Origin: UBA3775 sp964584255
GTDB lineage: Bacteria > Bacillota > Clostridia > Lachnospirales > Lachnospiraceae
DNA: 36,958 bases
Reading direction: 5' to 3'
NCBI GenBank assembly: GCA_964584255.1
Contig: CAZOZM010000017.1
Coordinates: 1-36,958 of the forward strand
Below the pieces are notes generated by a model. The model made no database searches, was not told where the DNA came from, and saw only the letters and a program-made list of their open reading frames with translations. The translations under genes and the position numbers were made by a program. Shown here one piece after another: positions 17,381 through 24,964 of this stretch. The stretch's first letter is position 1. Each line of letters starts with the position of its first letter.

Positions 17381-18355
17381 ATGCTGTACTATATTTTAAA
17401 CGCTTCGGATAACGGCATCGGCAAATATCTTATTCTTGCCTGTCTTATCCTTTCATTTTTACTTACCATAGTTCTCTTAAACGTTCTCAGAACTTCACTT
17501 CCCGTTGACGGCGGTCGAAAATTCGCCGTAAACGGTGCGCTTTCCCAGGGCAAGCCAAGGGGAGCCGGAATCATATTCATACTGGTTCATATTTTTGTCG
17601 TTCTTTTCTTCCTGAAAGTCGACAGTGAACTTATAATTTACATGATAATGCTCCTTGCCGCCATGCTTTCCGGATATTTTGATGATGCTTCGGAAACTCC
17701 CTGGGGAGAATATAAAAAAGGTATTATCGATTTCATAATTGCAATTGTTGTCAGCCTTACATATATAAATTTCAACGGAACCGACATGAAAATTGCACTT
17801 ACGGGTTCAAAAATTCATCTTCATCCCGTACTTTTCGTAATTCTCTCCGTAATTCTTATCTGGGCAGCAATAAATGTAGTAAACTGTACCGACGGTGTTG
17901 ACGGTCTTTCAGGAACTCTCGCACTGATTACATCCGCTGCCTTTTATGTGGTTTTCAACCGCATAAGCAATGACAGTCTCTACTGTGCGGTAATTCTTTC
18001 GTTCATTCTTTGTATAATCGGCTATCTCTGGTATAATGCCAGTCCTTCAAGACTATTAATGGGTGATGCGGGTTCAAGAGCAATCGGACTCTTTATAGCA
18101 ATTCTTTCCCTTAAGAGCGGCTGTCCTCTTCTCTTCATCCCTTTCGCAATCGTTTTCATAGTCGACGGCGGAATCGGCCTTATAAAAGTTTTTCTTCTAA
18201 GATTTTTGAAAATACACATTTTAAAGAACACCCGCACTCCGCTGCACGATCATGTTCGTAAAAATGTAGGTTGGTCAGATACTCAGACAGTTTTCAGATT
18301 CACCATAATCGCCACGGTAATATGTCTTGCATACTGCTATGCAATTCTTCTTTAG
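17381..18355 (+). CDS. Divergent MraY-like phospho-sugar transferase (GT4)
   Basis: 324 residues, polytopic, of the MraY/WecA/TagO family that moves a phospho-sugar from a UDP-sugar to undecaprenyl phosphate. Catalytic landmarks: DD at 101-102, NCTDGVDGLSG at 168-178, MGDAGS at 227-232, then TPLHDHVRKNVGWSD (286-300). Two signatures differ from textbook MraY: the PTMGG motif reads PRGAG (59-63), and the HHH triad reads HDH (289-291). GWSDTQ after the triad is MraY-like rather than WecA-like. It could be the organism's only MraY or a specialised paralogue. The start is ATG 17381 behind GGAGG; an ATG at 17342 lacks a Shine-Dalgarno. A MoxR gene follows after 52 bases. Confidence 0.78.
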   Translation: MLYYILNASDNGIGKYLILACLILSFLLTIVLLNVLRTSLPVDGGRKFAVNGALSQGKPRGAGIIFILVHIFVVLFFLKVDSELIIYMIMLLAAMLSGYFDDASETPWGEYKKGIIDFIIAIVVSLTYINFNGTDMKIALTGSKIHLHPVLFVILSVILIWAAINVVNCTDGVDGLSGTLALITSAAFYVVFNRISNDSLYCAVILSFILCIIGYLWYNASPSRLLMGDAGSRAIGLFIAILSLKSGCPLLFIPFAIVFIVDGGIGLIKVFLLRFLKIHILKNTRTPLHDHVRKNVGWSDTQTVFRFTIIATVICLAYCYAILL

Positions 18356-18407
18356 GTTTATCGTGAATCTTTGTAATCCGGCTGTTTAAATCAGAAAAGA
18401 GGCAATA

Positions 18408-19343
18408 ATGAGCAATCAAACCATTATCAACTTAAAAGAAAACATAGGCAGGGTGGTCGTAGGAAATGACCGGACCATCGACATGGTTCTTGCGGCGCTT
18501 ATTTCCGGTGGTCATGTTCTTTTGGAAGACGTGCCGGGAACCGGCAAAACAATTCTCGCAAAATCGCTTGCCAAATCCATAAGCGGTGATTTTTCGAGAA
18601 TACAGTTCACCCCTGACCTTCTTCCTTCCGATATCTGCGGCATTTATTTTTTCGACAGAAAATCCGATGATTTCACTTTCAGACCGGGTCCTGTTTTTTC
18701 CAATATAATACTCGCAGACGAAATCAACAGAGCAACTCCGAGAACCCAGTCTGCACTTCTTGAGTGCATGGGTGAGAAACAGGTAACAATAGAAGGCCGG
18801 ACCCACACCATGAGTTCACCTTTCTTTGTAATTGCCACCGAAAACCCTCTCGAGTCTTCCGGAACTTTTCCGCTTCCCGAAGCATCTCTTGACCGTTTCA
18901 GCATAAAAATTTCAATGGAAAAACCTGACAGAGCCCGGACAATGGAAATAATAGAAAGATTCAGTCATGTAAATCCACTTGATTCCCTGACACCTGTATG
19001 CAGCTGTGAAGATATCATCCGACTCTCTTCAGAAGCTGCGGATATTTTTATTTCACCGGTTCTCTATGATTACATTCTCGACATATGCGAGGCTGTCAAT
19101 TCAAATAGCGAGGTGCTTTCCGGTGCAGGCACACGTGCGATTTTAACCTATGTAAATCTGGCAAAGGCGCTTGCTCTTGTCTCCAGTCGTAATTATGTAA
19201 CCCCGGAAGACATAAAATTCCTTGCAACGCCGGTTTTGGCACACAGAATCGTAACCGTCCGCCGACTGACCTCCTCGAACTCACAGGACCTAATTAACCA
19301 GGTTCTTAAGAAAATAACCGTTCCAACCGAAAACTGGAAATAA
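18408..19343 (+). CDS. MoxR-type AAA+ ATPase
   Basis: 311 residues of the MoxR group of AAA+ ATPases, which act as chaperone-like maturation factors for partner proteins. Visible motifs: Walker A DVPGTGKT (about 41-48), the MoxR hallmark FTPDLLPSDI, Walker B ILADEINRATPRTQSALLE, sensor 1 IATENP and the arginine-finger region LPEASLDRF. The C-terminal lid is complete. MoxR genes are normally followed by DUF58 and von Willebrand factor A genes; here a terminator comes next, so the partner is missing locally. It lies 52 bases after the MraY-like gene and probably shares its transcript. The start is ATG behind AGAGG. Confidence 0.93.
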   Translation: MSNQTIINLKENIGRVVVGNDRTIDMVLAALISGGHVLLEDVPGTGKTILAKSLAKSISGDFSRIQFTPDLLPSDICGIYFFDRKSDDFTFRPGPVFSNIILADEINRATPRTQSALLECMGEKQVTIEGRTHTMSSPFFVIATENPLESSGTFPLPEASLDRFSIKISMEKPDRARTMEIIERFSHVNPLDSLTPVCSCEDIIRLSSEAADIFISPVLYDYILDICEAVNSNSEVLSGAGTRAILTYVNLAKALALVSSRNYVTPEDIKFLATPVLAHRIVTVRRLTSSNSQDLINQVLKKITVPTENWK

Positions 19344-19356
19344 CATTTAACCATAA

Positions 19357-19404
19357 AAAGGCTGTCGCACATCAATTTTGCAGGTTTGATGTGCGACAGC
19401 CTTT
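19357..19404. terminator. Bidirectional terminator between moxR and ridA
   Basis: A perfect 19-base-pair stem (AAAGGCTGTCGCACATCAA and its complement) with a 10-base loop. It lies between two convergent genes, with A/T-rich edges on both sides. Confidence 0.92.
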
Positions 19405-19416
19405 CTTAACAGTAAA

Positions 19417-19791
19417 TTATAATTCTGCGATTACTTCCACTTCACAAAGTACATTCTTTGGAAGCGTTTTAACAGCTACACATGAACGGGCAGGCTTTTC
19501 GGTAAAATACTTGCCGTAAACTTCATTGAATGCAGCAAAATCATTCATGTCTGCAAGGAAGCATACTGTTTTAACAGCCTTTTCAAAACCTGTTCCCGCA
19601 GCCTCGAGAACAGCTCCGAGGTTTTTACAAACCTGTTCTGCCTGTTCACTTATGTTTGTTCCAACGATTTCTCCCGTAGCAGGATTAATCGGAATCTGCC
19701 CCGATGTAAAACAAAGGTTTCCAACCTTTACGGCCTGAGAATATGGGCCTATTGCTGCCGGAGCAGCCTGTGTATATACTTTTTCTGCCAT
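19417..19791 (-). CDS. ridA: RidA family enamine/imine deaminase
   Basis: 124 residues of the YjgF/YER057c/UK114 family. RidA hydrolyses reactive 2-aminoacrylate and related imines released by PLP enzymes. The family marks are clear: AAPAAIGPYSQAVKVGN near the N-terminus, FTSGQIPINPATGE, and the C-terminal ARSCVAVKTLPKNVLCEVEVIA, including the active-site Arg that binds the substrate carboxylate. The start is ATG 19791 behind AAGGGGAAA; an upstream in-frame ATG gives a non-family extension. It has its own promoter and a strong terminator, so it is probably monocistronic although it follows the membrane-protein gene. Confidence 0.96.
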   Translation of the reverse strand: MAEKVYTQAAPAAIGPYSQAVKVGNLCFTSGQIPINPATGEIVGTNISEQAEQVCKNLGAVLEAAGTGFEKAVKTVCFLADMNDFAAFNEVYGKYFTEKPARSCVAVKTLPKNVLCEVEVIAEL

Positions 19792-19816
19792 AATTTTCCC
19801 CTTTTCTTTTTTGAAT

Positions 19817-19845
19817 ATCCTATTCTTTTTGAAATGTTTTGTCAA
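19817..19845 (-). promoter_or_regulatory. ridA promoter
   Basis: TTGACA (19840-19845) and TAGGAT (19817-19822) are 17 bases apart on the minus strand, about 25 bases before the start codon. Confidence 0.6.
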
Positions 19846-19859
19846 CTCAACAATTTCTT

Positions 19860-20537
19860 TTACTCTTCCGAAGATATGACGGAAACCAGTTTTTCATATG
19901 TTTCCTCTTCCTTAAGTTTTTCACTGTCTAAAGCAAAAATTCTCTTGTCATCAATGTGAAAAACTACACAGTGCTCGGTTTCGTAAACAGCATTTATATC
20001 ATCGAAAGGAACTCTTACTTCCCTACCCTTAACATCCGTATAGACAAACTCTTCTTCCGTAATCTCTACTTTTTCATTACATCCTTTATTTATAGGAAAT
20101 CTCTCAATAAATCCCAGGGTCCACAAATTTTCGGAAGCCATTCTCTGCAACGGCGGACAGAAGCACCACACTATAATTAATGTGTAACACACAAGCAAAG
20201 CCTTCATTGCGCTCGTAAACGACTCCGTCATTCCTGAATAAATCATGAATGCGGCACATGCGATTCCAAACATACCGCATATTATCGTAATGGTATCAAT
20301 TCCATCACCTTTCTTCACTGTCGTCGTCGAGTGAACAAATGCTGCCTCTTCAAGTTCTCCTCTATATGCATCATTCCAAACTGTTTCTGCCGTAATTATC
20401 TCCGGACTTTTTTCAGAATCTGTCTGAACATCACTCTCGTCTTCCTGTTTTGATGTTTCGCAGATATCCTCTTCAGCAGACCGGCTTTCTTCACGAATTT
20501 CTTCATCCGATATTGTTTTGTTATCTTCCTGTGTCAT
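19860..20537 (-). CDS. Membrane protein with acidic N-terminus and YcxB-like tail
   Basis: 225 residues, no firm family assignment. The first ~65 residues are strongly acidic and look disordered. Two hydrophobic segments follow (DTITIICGMFGIACAAFMIY and ALLVCYTLIIVWCFCPP). The last ~70 residues (EEEFVYTDVKGREVRVPFDDINAVYE, then VVFHIDDKRIFALDSEKL) resemble the YcxB-like domain, a C-terminal module of unknown function in small Firmicutes membrane proteins. That match is by eye. The start is ATG 20537, decided by a strong GGAGG five bases upstream; the ATG six codons earlier has none. ridA lies 68 bases downstream with its own promoter. Confidence 0.72.
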   Translation of the reverse strand: MTQEDNKTISDEEIREESRSAEEDICETSKQEDESDVQTDSEKSPEIITAETVWNDAYRGELEEAAFVHSTTTVKKGDGIDTITIICGMFGIACAAFMIYSGMTESFTSAMKALLVCYTLIIVWCFCPPLQRMASENLWTLGFIERFPINKGCNEKVEITEEEFVYTDVKGREVRVPFDDINAVYETEHCVVFHIDDKRIFALDSEKLKEEETYEKLVSVISSEE

Positions 20538-20817
20538 ACTATCCTCCGCTTTCATGTTTCTAAAGCATTTTCATACCGGACTTGATTCCGGCAGGTTCGC
20601 ATTTCATTGTAACATATTCCACTCTTTCTTACTAGATTTATTTACAAATACCGCCCCGTGTTTTTTATTACATGCCCGACTTCCATCGACTCTCATATGC
20701 CTGCAAAGTCTTTAGAGCTGAAGCATAAAATCAAACTCATAGAAATCCACTTCCTGTCATCCGCCACATCTTTGTGAGCAATTTCACGTTTTTTGTGTAA
20801 TTTATTTCAAAAACCTC

Positions 20818-20846
20818 TTAACATTTTATGAATTTACGAATATAAT
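20818..20846 (+). promoter_or_regulatory. Diguanylate cyclase promoter
   Basis: TTAACA (20818-20823) and TATAAT (20841-20846) with a 17-base spacer: 11 of 12 consensus bases. It implies a 5' leader of about 100 bases. Confidence 0.8.
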
Positions 20847-20866
20847 AGCAACAGTGAATTTATCAC

Positions 20867-20927
20867 CTGATATTGGTGCCTGAACCGATTCCTCTTACAG
20901 TCTCGGTTGAATCGGACGCCATATCAG
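20867..20927 (+). promoter_or_regulatory. Structured 5' leader with two alternative hairpins
   Basis: An outer stem pairs CTGATAT (20867-20873) with ATATCAG (20921-20927) and continues, after a one-base bulge, as GGTG/CGCC. Inside, CCGA can pair in two exclusive ways: AACCGA (20883-20888) with TCGGTT (20903-20908), or CCGATTC (20885-20891) with GAATCGG (20909-20915). There is no T-run, so it is not a terminator. It ends about 25 bases before the ATG, next to the Shine-Dalgarno. It does not match the c-di-GMP-I consensus as I know it. Confidence 0.5.
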
Positions 20928-20952
20928 ATAAAACGAAGAGAGAGTGCTTTTA

Positions 20953-22104
20953 ATGAATCCTATTTTAATACTCAGAGAAGAAATTGTTTCATTGGTAATT
21001 CTGTTGTACTTCTGGTGCTACAGCACATGGTTTTCGAAAGGAATTGACATGCGTAAGTACAGTCTCTTATGTTTCGTTGCCATTGTACATGTGCTTATGG
21101 ACATAGTAACCGTAATCACCGTCAATTCTGAAAATGTACCTTTTGCTCTAAACACATTTCTTCATCTTATCTTTTACTATTCTGCCGTTTTATACTGCAT
21201 TATCTTCCTGTCATACACACTGACTTGGGTAACCTCCGAAGCCAATAAAAAAAGATGGCTCAGGGTTTGCTTTACCATCTTCCTTCTTTATGTCATATCA
21301 GGTCCTTTTCTCGGTATCGAAATCCGAAGCGGCCACGGGACCTGTTACAGTTGGGGTCCTGCAGTTACTATCGGCTACTCCGTTGCATACATTTTTTCGC
21401 TTATAAGTGTTATACTTCTCATCGTAAACATCCGTAAACTCGACAGAAACATAGTCGTTTCACTCCTTCCAATTTCGTTTGTCTTCATGGTTTTTATAAC
21501 ACTTCAGATTTTCATACCGGAATTGCTGTTCACGGGAGCCGGTCTCACCGTAATCACAATCGGTATGTTTTTCGCCATAGAAAATCCCTCCAAACTCTAT
21601 ATGCGTAAGGCTTTTATCGATGCTGATACCGGAGCCAAAAACCGCACATGTTTTGAGGAAGATTTCAGCCGTTACAAATCCCGACTGCTTAAAAAGAGCG
21701 ATTCGGCATGTAAAATCGGAATCGTGGTGTGCGACCTTAACGGTCTGAAACTCACCAACGACACCTATGGTCATTCCGTGGGTGACAAAATGATTAAAAA
21801 CGCCACACAGATTATGCAGAATGAATTTAAACATGCAAATGATGTTTACAGAGTCGGCGGTGATGAATTTGTTGCCATTTATTCAGACAACGCCTGCGAC
21901 GAAATCGAAAACGAAATTCGCCATGTTGAAGAAGTCTGCCTGATCGAAAGCGGCAGACACCAATATCCTTTAAGCATAGCCATAGGATATGCCACATCTG
22001 ACATCAGCACTAATCTTGATGAAGTGCATAATATAGCAGATGCAAATATGTATAAGAGAAAAATGGAGATGAAGGCTGAGAATCCCGCTCTTGTAAGAGT
22101 CTAG
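20953..22104 (+). CDS. Seven-helix membrane diguanylate cyclase (GGDEF)
   Basis: 383 residues. The first ~210 form about seven hydrophobic helices, an integral membrane sensor of unassigned type. The C-terminal domain is a GGDEF diguanylate cyclase making cyclic di-GMP from two GTP: CDLNGLKLTNDTYGHSVGD and the intact active site RVGGDEF (GGDEF at about 302-306). The RxxD inhibitory site usually placed just before the active site is not present (the stretch reads KHANDVYRV), so product inhibition at that site is unlikely. No EAL domain is attached. The start is ATG 20953 behind GAGAGAG. It converges on the EamA gene with only 8 bases between the stop codons and no terminator. Confidence 0.93.
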   Translation: MNPILILREEIVSLVILLYFWCYSTWFSKGIDMRKYSLLCFVAIVHVLMDIVTVITVNSENVPFALNTFLHLIFYYSAVLYCIIFLSYTLTWVTSEANKKRWLRVCFTIFLLYVISGPFLGIEIRSGHGTCYSWGPAVTIGYSVAYIFSLISVILLIVNIRKLDRNIVVSLLPISFVFMVFITLQIFIPELLFTGAGLTVITIGMFFAIENPSKLYMRKAFIDADTGAKNRTCFEEDFSRYKSRLLKKSDSACKIGIVVCDLNGLKLTNDTYGHSVGDKMIKNATQIMQNEFKHANDVYRVGGDEFVAIYSDNACDEIENEIRHVEEVCLIESGRHQYPLSIAIGYATSDISTNLDEVHNIADANMYKRKMEMKAENPALVRV

Positions 22105-22112
22105 GTTTCTGC

Positions 22113-22967
22113 CTACAGAACGGCCACAACAATTCCCGTCACTACAACAGCCGCACAAATCATCTTGTATGTTATGTTCTTCTCATGGAAAATGAATTTT
22201 CCTCCAAGAATTGTAACAACACATCCGGACTGTTTAATAAGTGTCATTATCGTAACCTTACTCTCCGGCATTCCGTTGGCAATAAAAAGACATCTGTCCG
22301 CAACAACAAACATTATGCTCAATGCCCAAACCCAGCCGTTTTTCAGAAGTCCTTTACAGTCAATCTTTGTTTTTGTTGCAATAACATAGATTCCATAAAA
22401 TGCAACAAGAAACAGCATATACCAGAATTGGAGCTGACTGGAATTCAGCTCCTTCATCAGAATTTTATCCATAAGACCCGAAACAGAATTCAGAATACAG
22501 GAAACAATGAGAATCGCCAGATAAAACGGCTGTATTTTTTCTTCTTTATCCGGATCTGCCTGTTTTTTTCTACCCTTAAGCATCAAAAGTCCGAGACAAA
22601 CCAGTACAAGTCCGCACACCTTTCCGGGAGTCACTTCCTCATGAAGCACTATATATCCCAGAAGCGTTGCAAAAAGTACCCTCGACATATCTACGATTCC
22701 GACAAAACTTATCGGCAGCATCTTTATGGCTTTAAAACTGCATATCCACGCAACAAATATTATAAAAGACTTAAATGCAATCGGTATAAGCATAACCGGA
22801 TGTATTCCCATTGCATTCCCGCAATCCGGAACTACCATCAGAAAAGACAGAAGGGTATAAAAAACAAGTACTTCAATTACGGTATTCTTTTGGAGGGCTT
22901 TTTTCTTGGCAATTTCCCTCGTTCCCTTCAAAAGACCATATACAAGCACTAACAGTATCCACATCAT
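22113..22967 (-). CDS. EamA/DMT family transporter
   Basis: 284 residues, almost entirely hydrophobic, forming two repeated halves of about five helices each, as in the EamA branch of the drug/metabolite transporter superfamily. Landmarks are the end of the first half (GIVDMSRVLFATLLGYIVL, then HEEVTPGKVCGLVLVCLGL) and the matching end of the second (LIKQSGCVVTILGGKFIFHEK). The substrate cannot be told. The start is the double ATG at 22967 behind GAGG. It is the last of three closely spaced minus-strand genes, 13 bases after the GH113-like gene, so it could move the sugar product of that enzyme; this is inference only. Confidence 0.88.
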   Translation of the reverse strand: MMWILLVLVYGLLKGTREIAKKKALQKNTVIEVLVFYTLLSFLMVVPDCGNAMGIHPVMLIPIAFKSFIIFVAWICSFKAIKMLPISFVGIVDMSRVLFATLLGYIVLHEEVTPGKVCGLVLVCLGLLMLKGRKKQADPDKEEKIQPFYLAILIVSCILNSVSGLMDKILMKELNSSQLQFWYMLFLVAFYGIYVIATKTKIDCKGLLKNGWVWALSIMFVVADRCLFIANGMPESKVTIMTLIKQSGCVVTILGGKFIFHEKNITYKMICAAVVVTGIVVAVL

Positions 22968-22980
22968 AATAAACCTCAGC

Positions 22981-23967
22981 CTAGAGATAGTATTTCTTTA
23001 ATACTTCCTCAGCTTTCTTTCCATAAATATTAAATCCCGTATCATTACTCTTTTTGCTATCCCTGCTCACCCATACAGACCAATCCCACCAGAAAAATCC
23101 GGCCAGGAAGTCCGAGTCCTCAAAAACCTCCATACACGAATCATAAAAATCAGCCTGCTCATCTTCATCACAAGGAAGGTCATGTGACATAAAGTCCCAT
23201 GGCTGGCAAGCACATCCTCTGGCAGAACGGCAGCCAATTTCCATGAAAATAACCGGTTTGTCATATCGTTTGGAAAATGCTTCCATTTCCTCTCTTACCT
23301 CAAGCCAGCTCGCAACCATGTCTTCCTTAGTAAGGTCCATGAGCAGATTTCCCGGTGTCATATGCCTTCCGTCTTTTTTGTGCATTCTGAAATAGGCACT
23401 TGTTCCCAGATAATCAAGCTCATCATACCAGGCAGCTTCCATTTCATGGCCATGATTCGTATTATAAGTAAGAGGTCCTCCGTAAACTGCCCTTACCTTT
23501 GAAATAAGATTTCTCCAATGCTTTTCCTGTGCCTCCATGCCAAGCATCTCACAGCCAAGGCAAAGCATTTCACATCCTGTATATTCGGCTATTTCAGCAT
23601 ATCTTGTCATAAATCCGGTATACTCACGGAACCACTCATTCCATGCCTCTTCATCATTACCGAAATTAATATCCGCTCTCCAACTTCCGTCATCACAGTT
23701 TATCATCGGCTTAAGGCAGACTTTCATATCATTCTCATGAGCAAACTTTATAAACTCAATAAGCTCAACATCAGTAACATTTCTGTTGTAATCAATTCTT
23801 ATTTCCCTGGAATCCACCTTTTTTATCCGCTGATCAACACAAAGTGCAATCCATTCCGTACCGTTTTCCTTTAAAAGCAGAAGTGAATTTCGTGCCATTT
23901 CTCCGGCAAGTTCACCCCGCCTTGATCCGAATGCAAAACTAAATCCTTTTATACTGTAATTACTCAT
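22981..23967 (-). CDS. GH113-like glycoside hydrolase, cytoplasmic
   Basis: 328 residues of a TIM-barrel type resembling glycoside hydrolase family 113 (beta-mannanase type). Features: KVCLKPMINCDDGSWR (about 82-97), the likely acid/base Glu140 in CLGCEM, the NTNHG segment, DYLGTSAYF, the likely nucleophile Glu243 in VIFMEIGCRS, and a final WWDW. Glu140 and Glu243 lie on the strand 4 and strand 7 ends expected for clan GH-A. There is no signal peptide, so it would act on oligosaccharides inside the cell. The protein is rich in Cys. The start is ATG 23967 behind GGAGG. It lies 10 bases after the DUF5662 gene and 13 before the transporter. Confidence 0.82.
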   Translation of the reverse strand: MSNYSIKGFSFAFGSRRGELAGEMARNSLLLLKENGTEWIALCVDQRIKKVDSREIRIDYNRNVTDVELIEFIKFAHENDMKVCLKPMINCDDGSWRADINFGNDEEAWNEWFREYTGFMTRYAEIAEYTGCEMLCLGCEMLGMEAQEKHWRNLISKVRAVYGGPLTYNTNHGHEMEAAWYDELDYLGTSAYFRMHKKDGRHMTPGNLLMDLTKEDMVASWLEVREEMEAFSKRYDKPVIFMEIGCRSARGCACQPWDFMSHDLPCDEDEQADFYDSCMEVFEDSDFLAGFFWWDWSVWVSRDSKKSNDTGFNIYGKKAEEVLKKYYL

Positions 23968-23977
23968 TTTTCCTCCA

Positions 23978-24631
23978 TTAACGTGAGCAAAGCTTTTTTA
24001 TTACCCTGCCGCCTCTTTTTAATTCACCTGAGACTTCTTCCAGAACACGATCACAGACATCTGCATACTGTCTCATATTCTTCTCCCGTCTCATACACCT
24101 GTCTTTAATTATAAGTTCTTCTTTCATATATTTAAATGTAGCATCTTCACCTTTTTCGGCAAGCATGGTTAAAAGCTCACACAAAAGCTTAGAGCTTTCC
24201 GGATGGATTATATAGTGCTTCACCGAATTATTATAGTAATCCAATGGTGCCCTGTCGGTATACTTTTCCTTCATATAAACCTTACTGGCCGCAATTCTGT
24301 CACATGCCATTTCAACTACATATCTGACCGGCATTTTCATTCCTGCCATGTTTCCATTTTCACCAAGACTGTAATCAATCCAGTATTCCAGATGATGCTT
24401 GTTTCTTCCTTTGTGATGCAGCCAGGCCATACTCACACCGTTAATTCTTCTTTCAGCAGTATTCGGACTGCAGTTTCCCTGGTAATAAACCGCTCCCCTT
24501 ATAAATTCGACAGGTGAATACTTGGACAGATCATGCATCAGTCCCTGACGGTATATACCTGCCCTAAAACAGTTTTTCATTACTTCTGTTTTATGTTCCG
24601 TTATTGTTCTAAAATGACCCGTTATATCCAT
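23978..24631 (-). CDS. DUF5662 family protein, HD-like His/Asp motifs
   Basis: 217 residues resembling the DUF5662 family, whose function is unknown to me. The N-terminal part has several conserved-looking His and Asp residues: GHFRTITEHK, then LMHDLSKYS, then WLHHKGRNKHHLEYW. This spacing resembles the metal-binding H...HD...H pattern of HD-type phosphohydrolases, but the match is by eye. The C-terminal third is charged and helical. The start is ATG 24631 behind AAGGTGGG; a GTG three codons earlier lacks a Shine-Dalgarno. It heads a compact unit with the GH113-like and EamA genes and has a clear promoter. Confidence 0.75.
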   Translation of the reverse strand: MDITGHFRTITEHKTEVMKNCFRAGIYRQGLMHDLSKYSPVEFIRGAVYYQGNCSPNTAERRINGVSMAWLHHKGRNKHHLEYWIDYSLGENGNMAGMKMPVRYVVEMACDRIAASKVYMKEKYTDRAPLDYYNNSVKHYIIHPESSKLLCELLTMLAEKGEDATFKYMKEELIIKDRCMRREKNMRQYADVCDRVLEEVSGELKRGGRVIKKLCSR

Positions 24632-24667
24632 ATGGCCCACCTTTCAGTAAATTTGTAAATCCACGCC

Positions 24668-24697
24668 ATTATAAGGCATTATTGTGAAAAAAATCAA
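24668..24697 (-). promoter_or_regulatory. Promoter of the DUF5662-GH113-EamA unit
   Basis: TTGATT (24692-24697) and TATAAT (24668-24673) are 18 bases apart on the minus strand, about 40 bases before the first start codon. Confidence 0.65.
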
Positions 24698-24781
24698 TAT
24701 GCCGTGATCCATATACTGCCACAGATACCTTTGCAGGCAGCATTTTATCTTACCAAAATTAAATAAAAACTCATCTGCTGA

Positions 24782-24810
24782 TTGCAAAAAAATCCGCACG
24801 GGTATATAAT
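24782..24810 (+). promoter_or_regulatory. Promoter of the cation efflux gene
   Basis: TTGCAA (24782-24787) and TATAAT (24805-24810) are 17 bases apart, leaving a leader of about 148 bases before the start codon. Confidence 0.65.
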
Positions 24811-24964
24811 CGTCGGAATATCATATTATATATATCGGATAAGAATCGCTTTTTTCCTCCGAAAACCTTACTCTGCTTTCAGAGGATGAAATCAACTCAA
24901 ATCTGACACGATTTACGTGCCGTCGTCAGACAAAGACACCGAATCGCATGAAACGGAGGTTTAT

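Larger units (their letters stand above)
20538..20952. other. 415-base divergent intergenic region
   Basis: No gene is seen. It holds the promoter of the YcxB-like gene on the minus strand (TACAAT with extended TG, 20606-20611), a small CCGGA/TCCGG hairpin in that leader (20576-20591), and on the plus strand the promoter and structured leader of the diguanylate cyclase. The middle (about 20640-20800) shows nothing recognisable. Confidence 0.6.
24632..24964. other. 333-base divergent intergenic region
   Basis: No gene is seen. It holds two divergent promoters: for the DUF5662 unit (TATAAT at 24668-24673) and for the cation transporter (TATAAT at 24805-24810). A weak hairpin CTGCC/GGCAG (24716-24740) lies between them. 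The transporter leader is about 148 bases long and contains a CTCTG/CAGAG hairpin (24871-24884) and further short pairings. Confidence 0.6.

Noticed and set aside
20853..20952. A c-di-GMP-I (GEMM) riboswitch before the diguanylate cyclase
   Set aside because: The conserved GEMM-I core and its tetraloop/receptor bases are not present, though the region is structured.
22185..22952. A 255-codon open frame on the plus strand inside the EamA gene
   Set aside because: It is antisense to a clear transporter; the product is a low-complexity His/Asn/Lys-rich string typical of a shadow frame.
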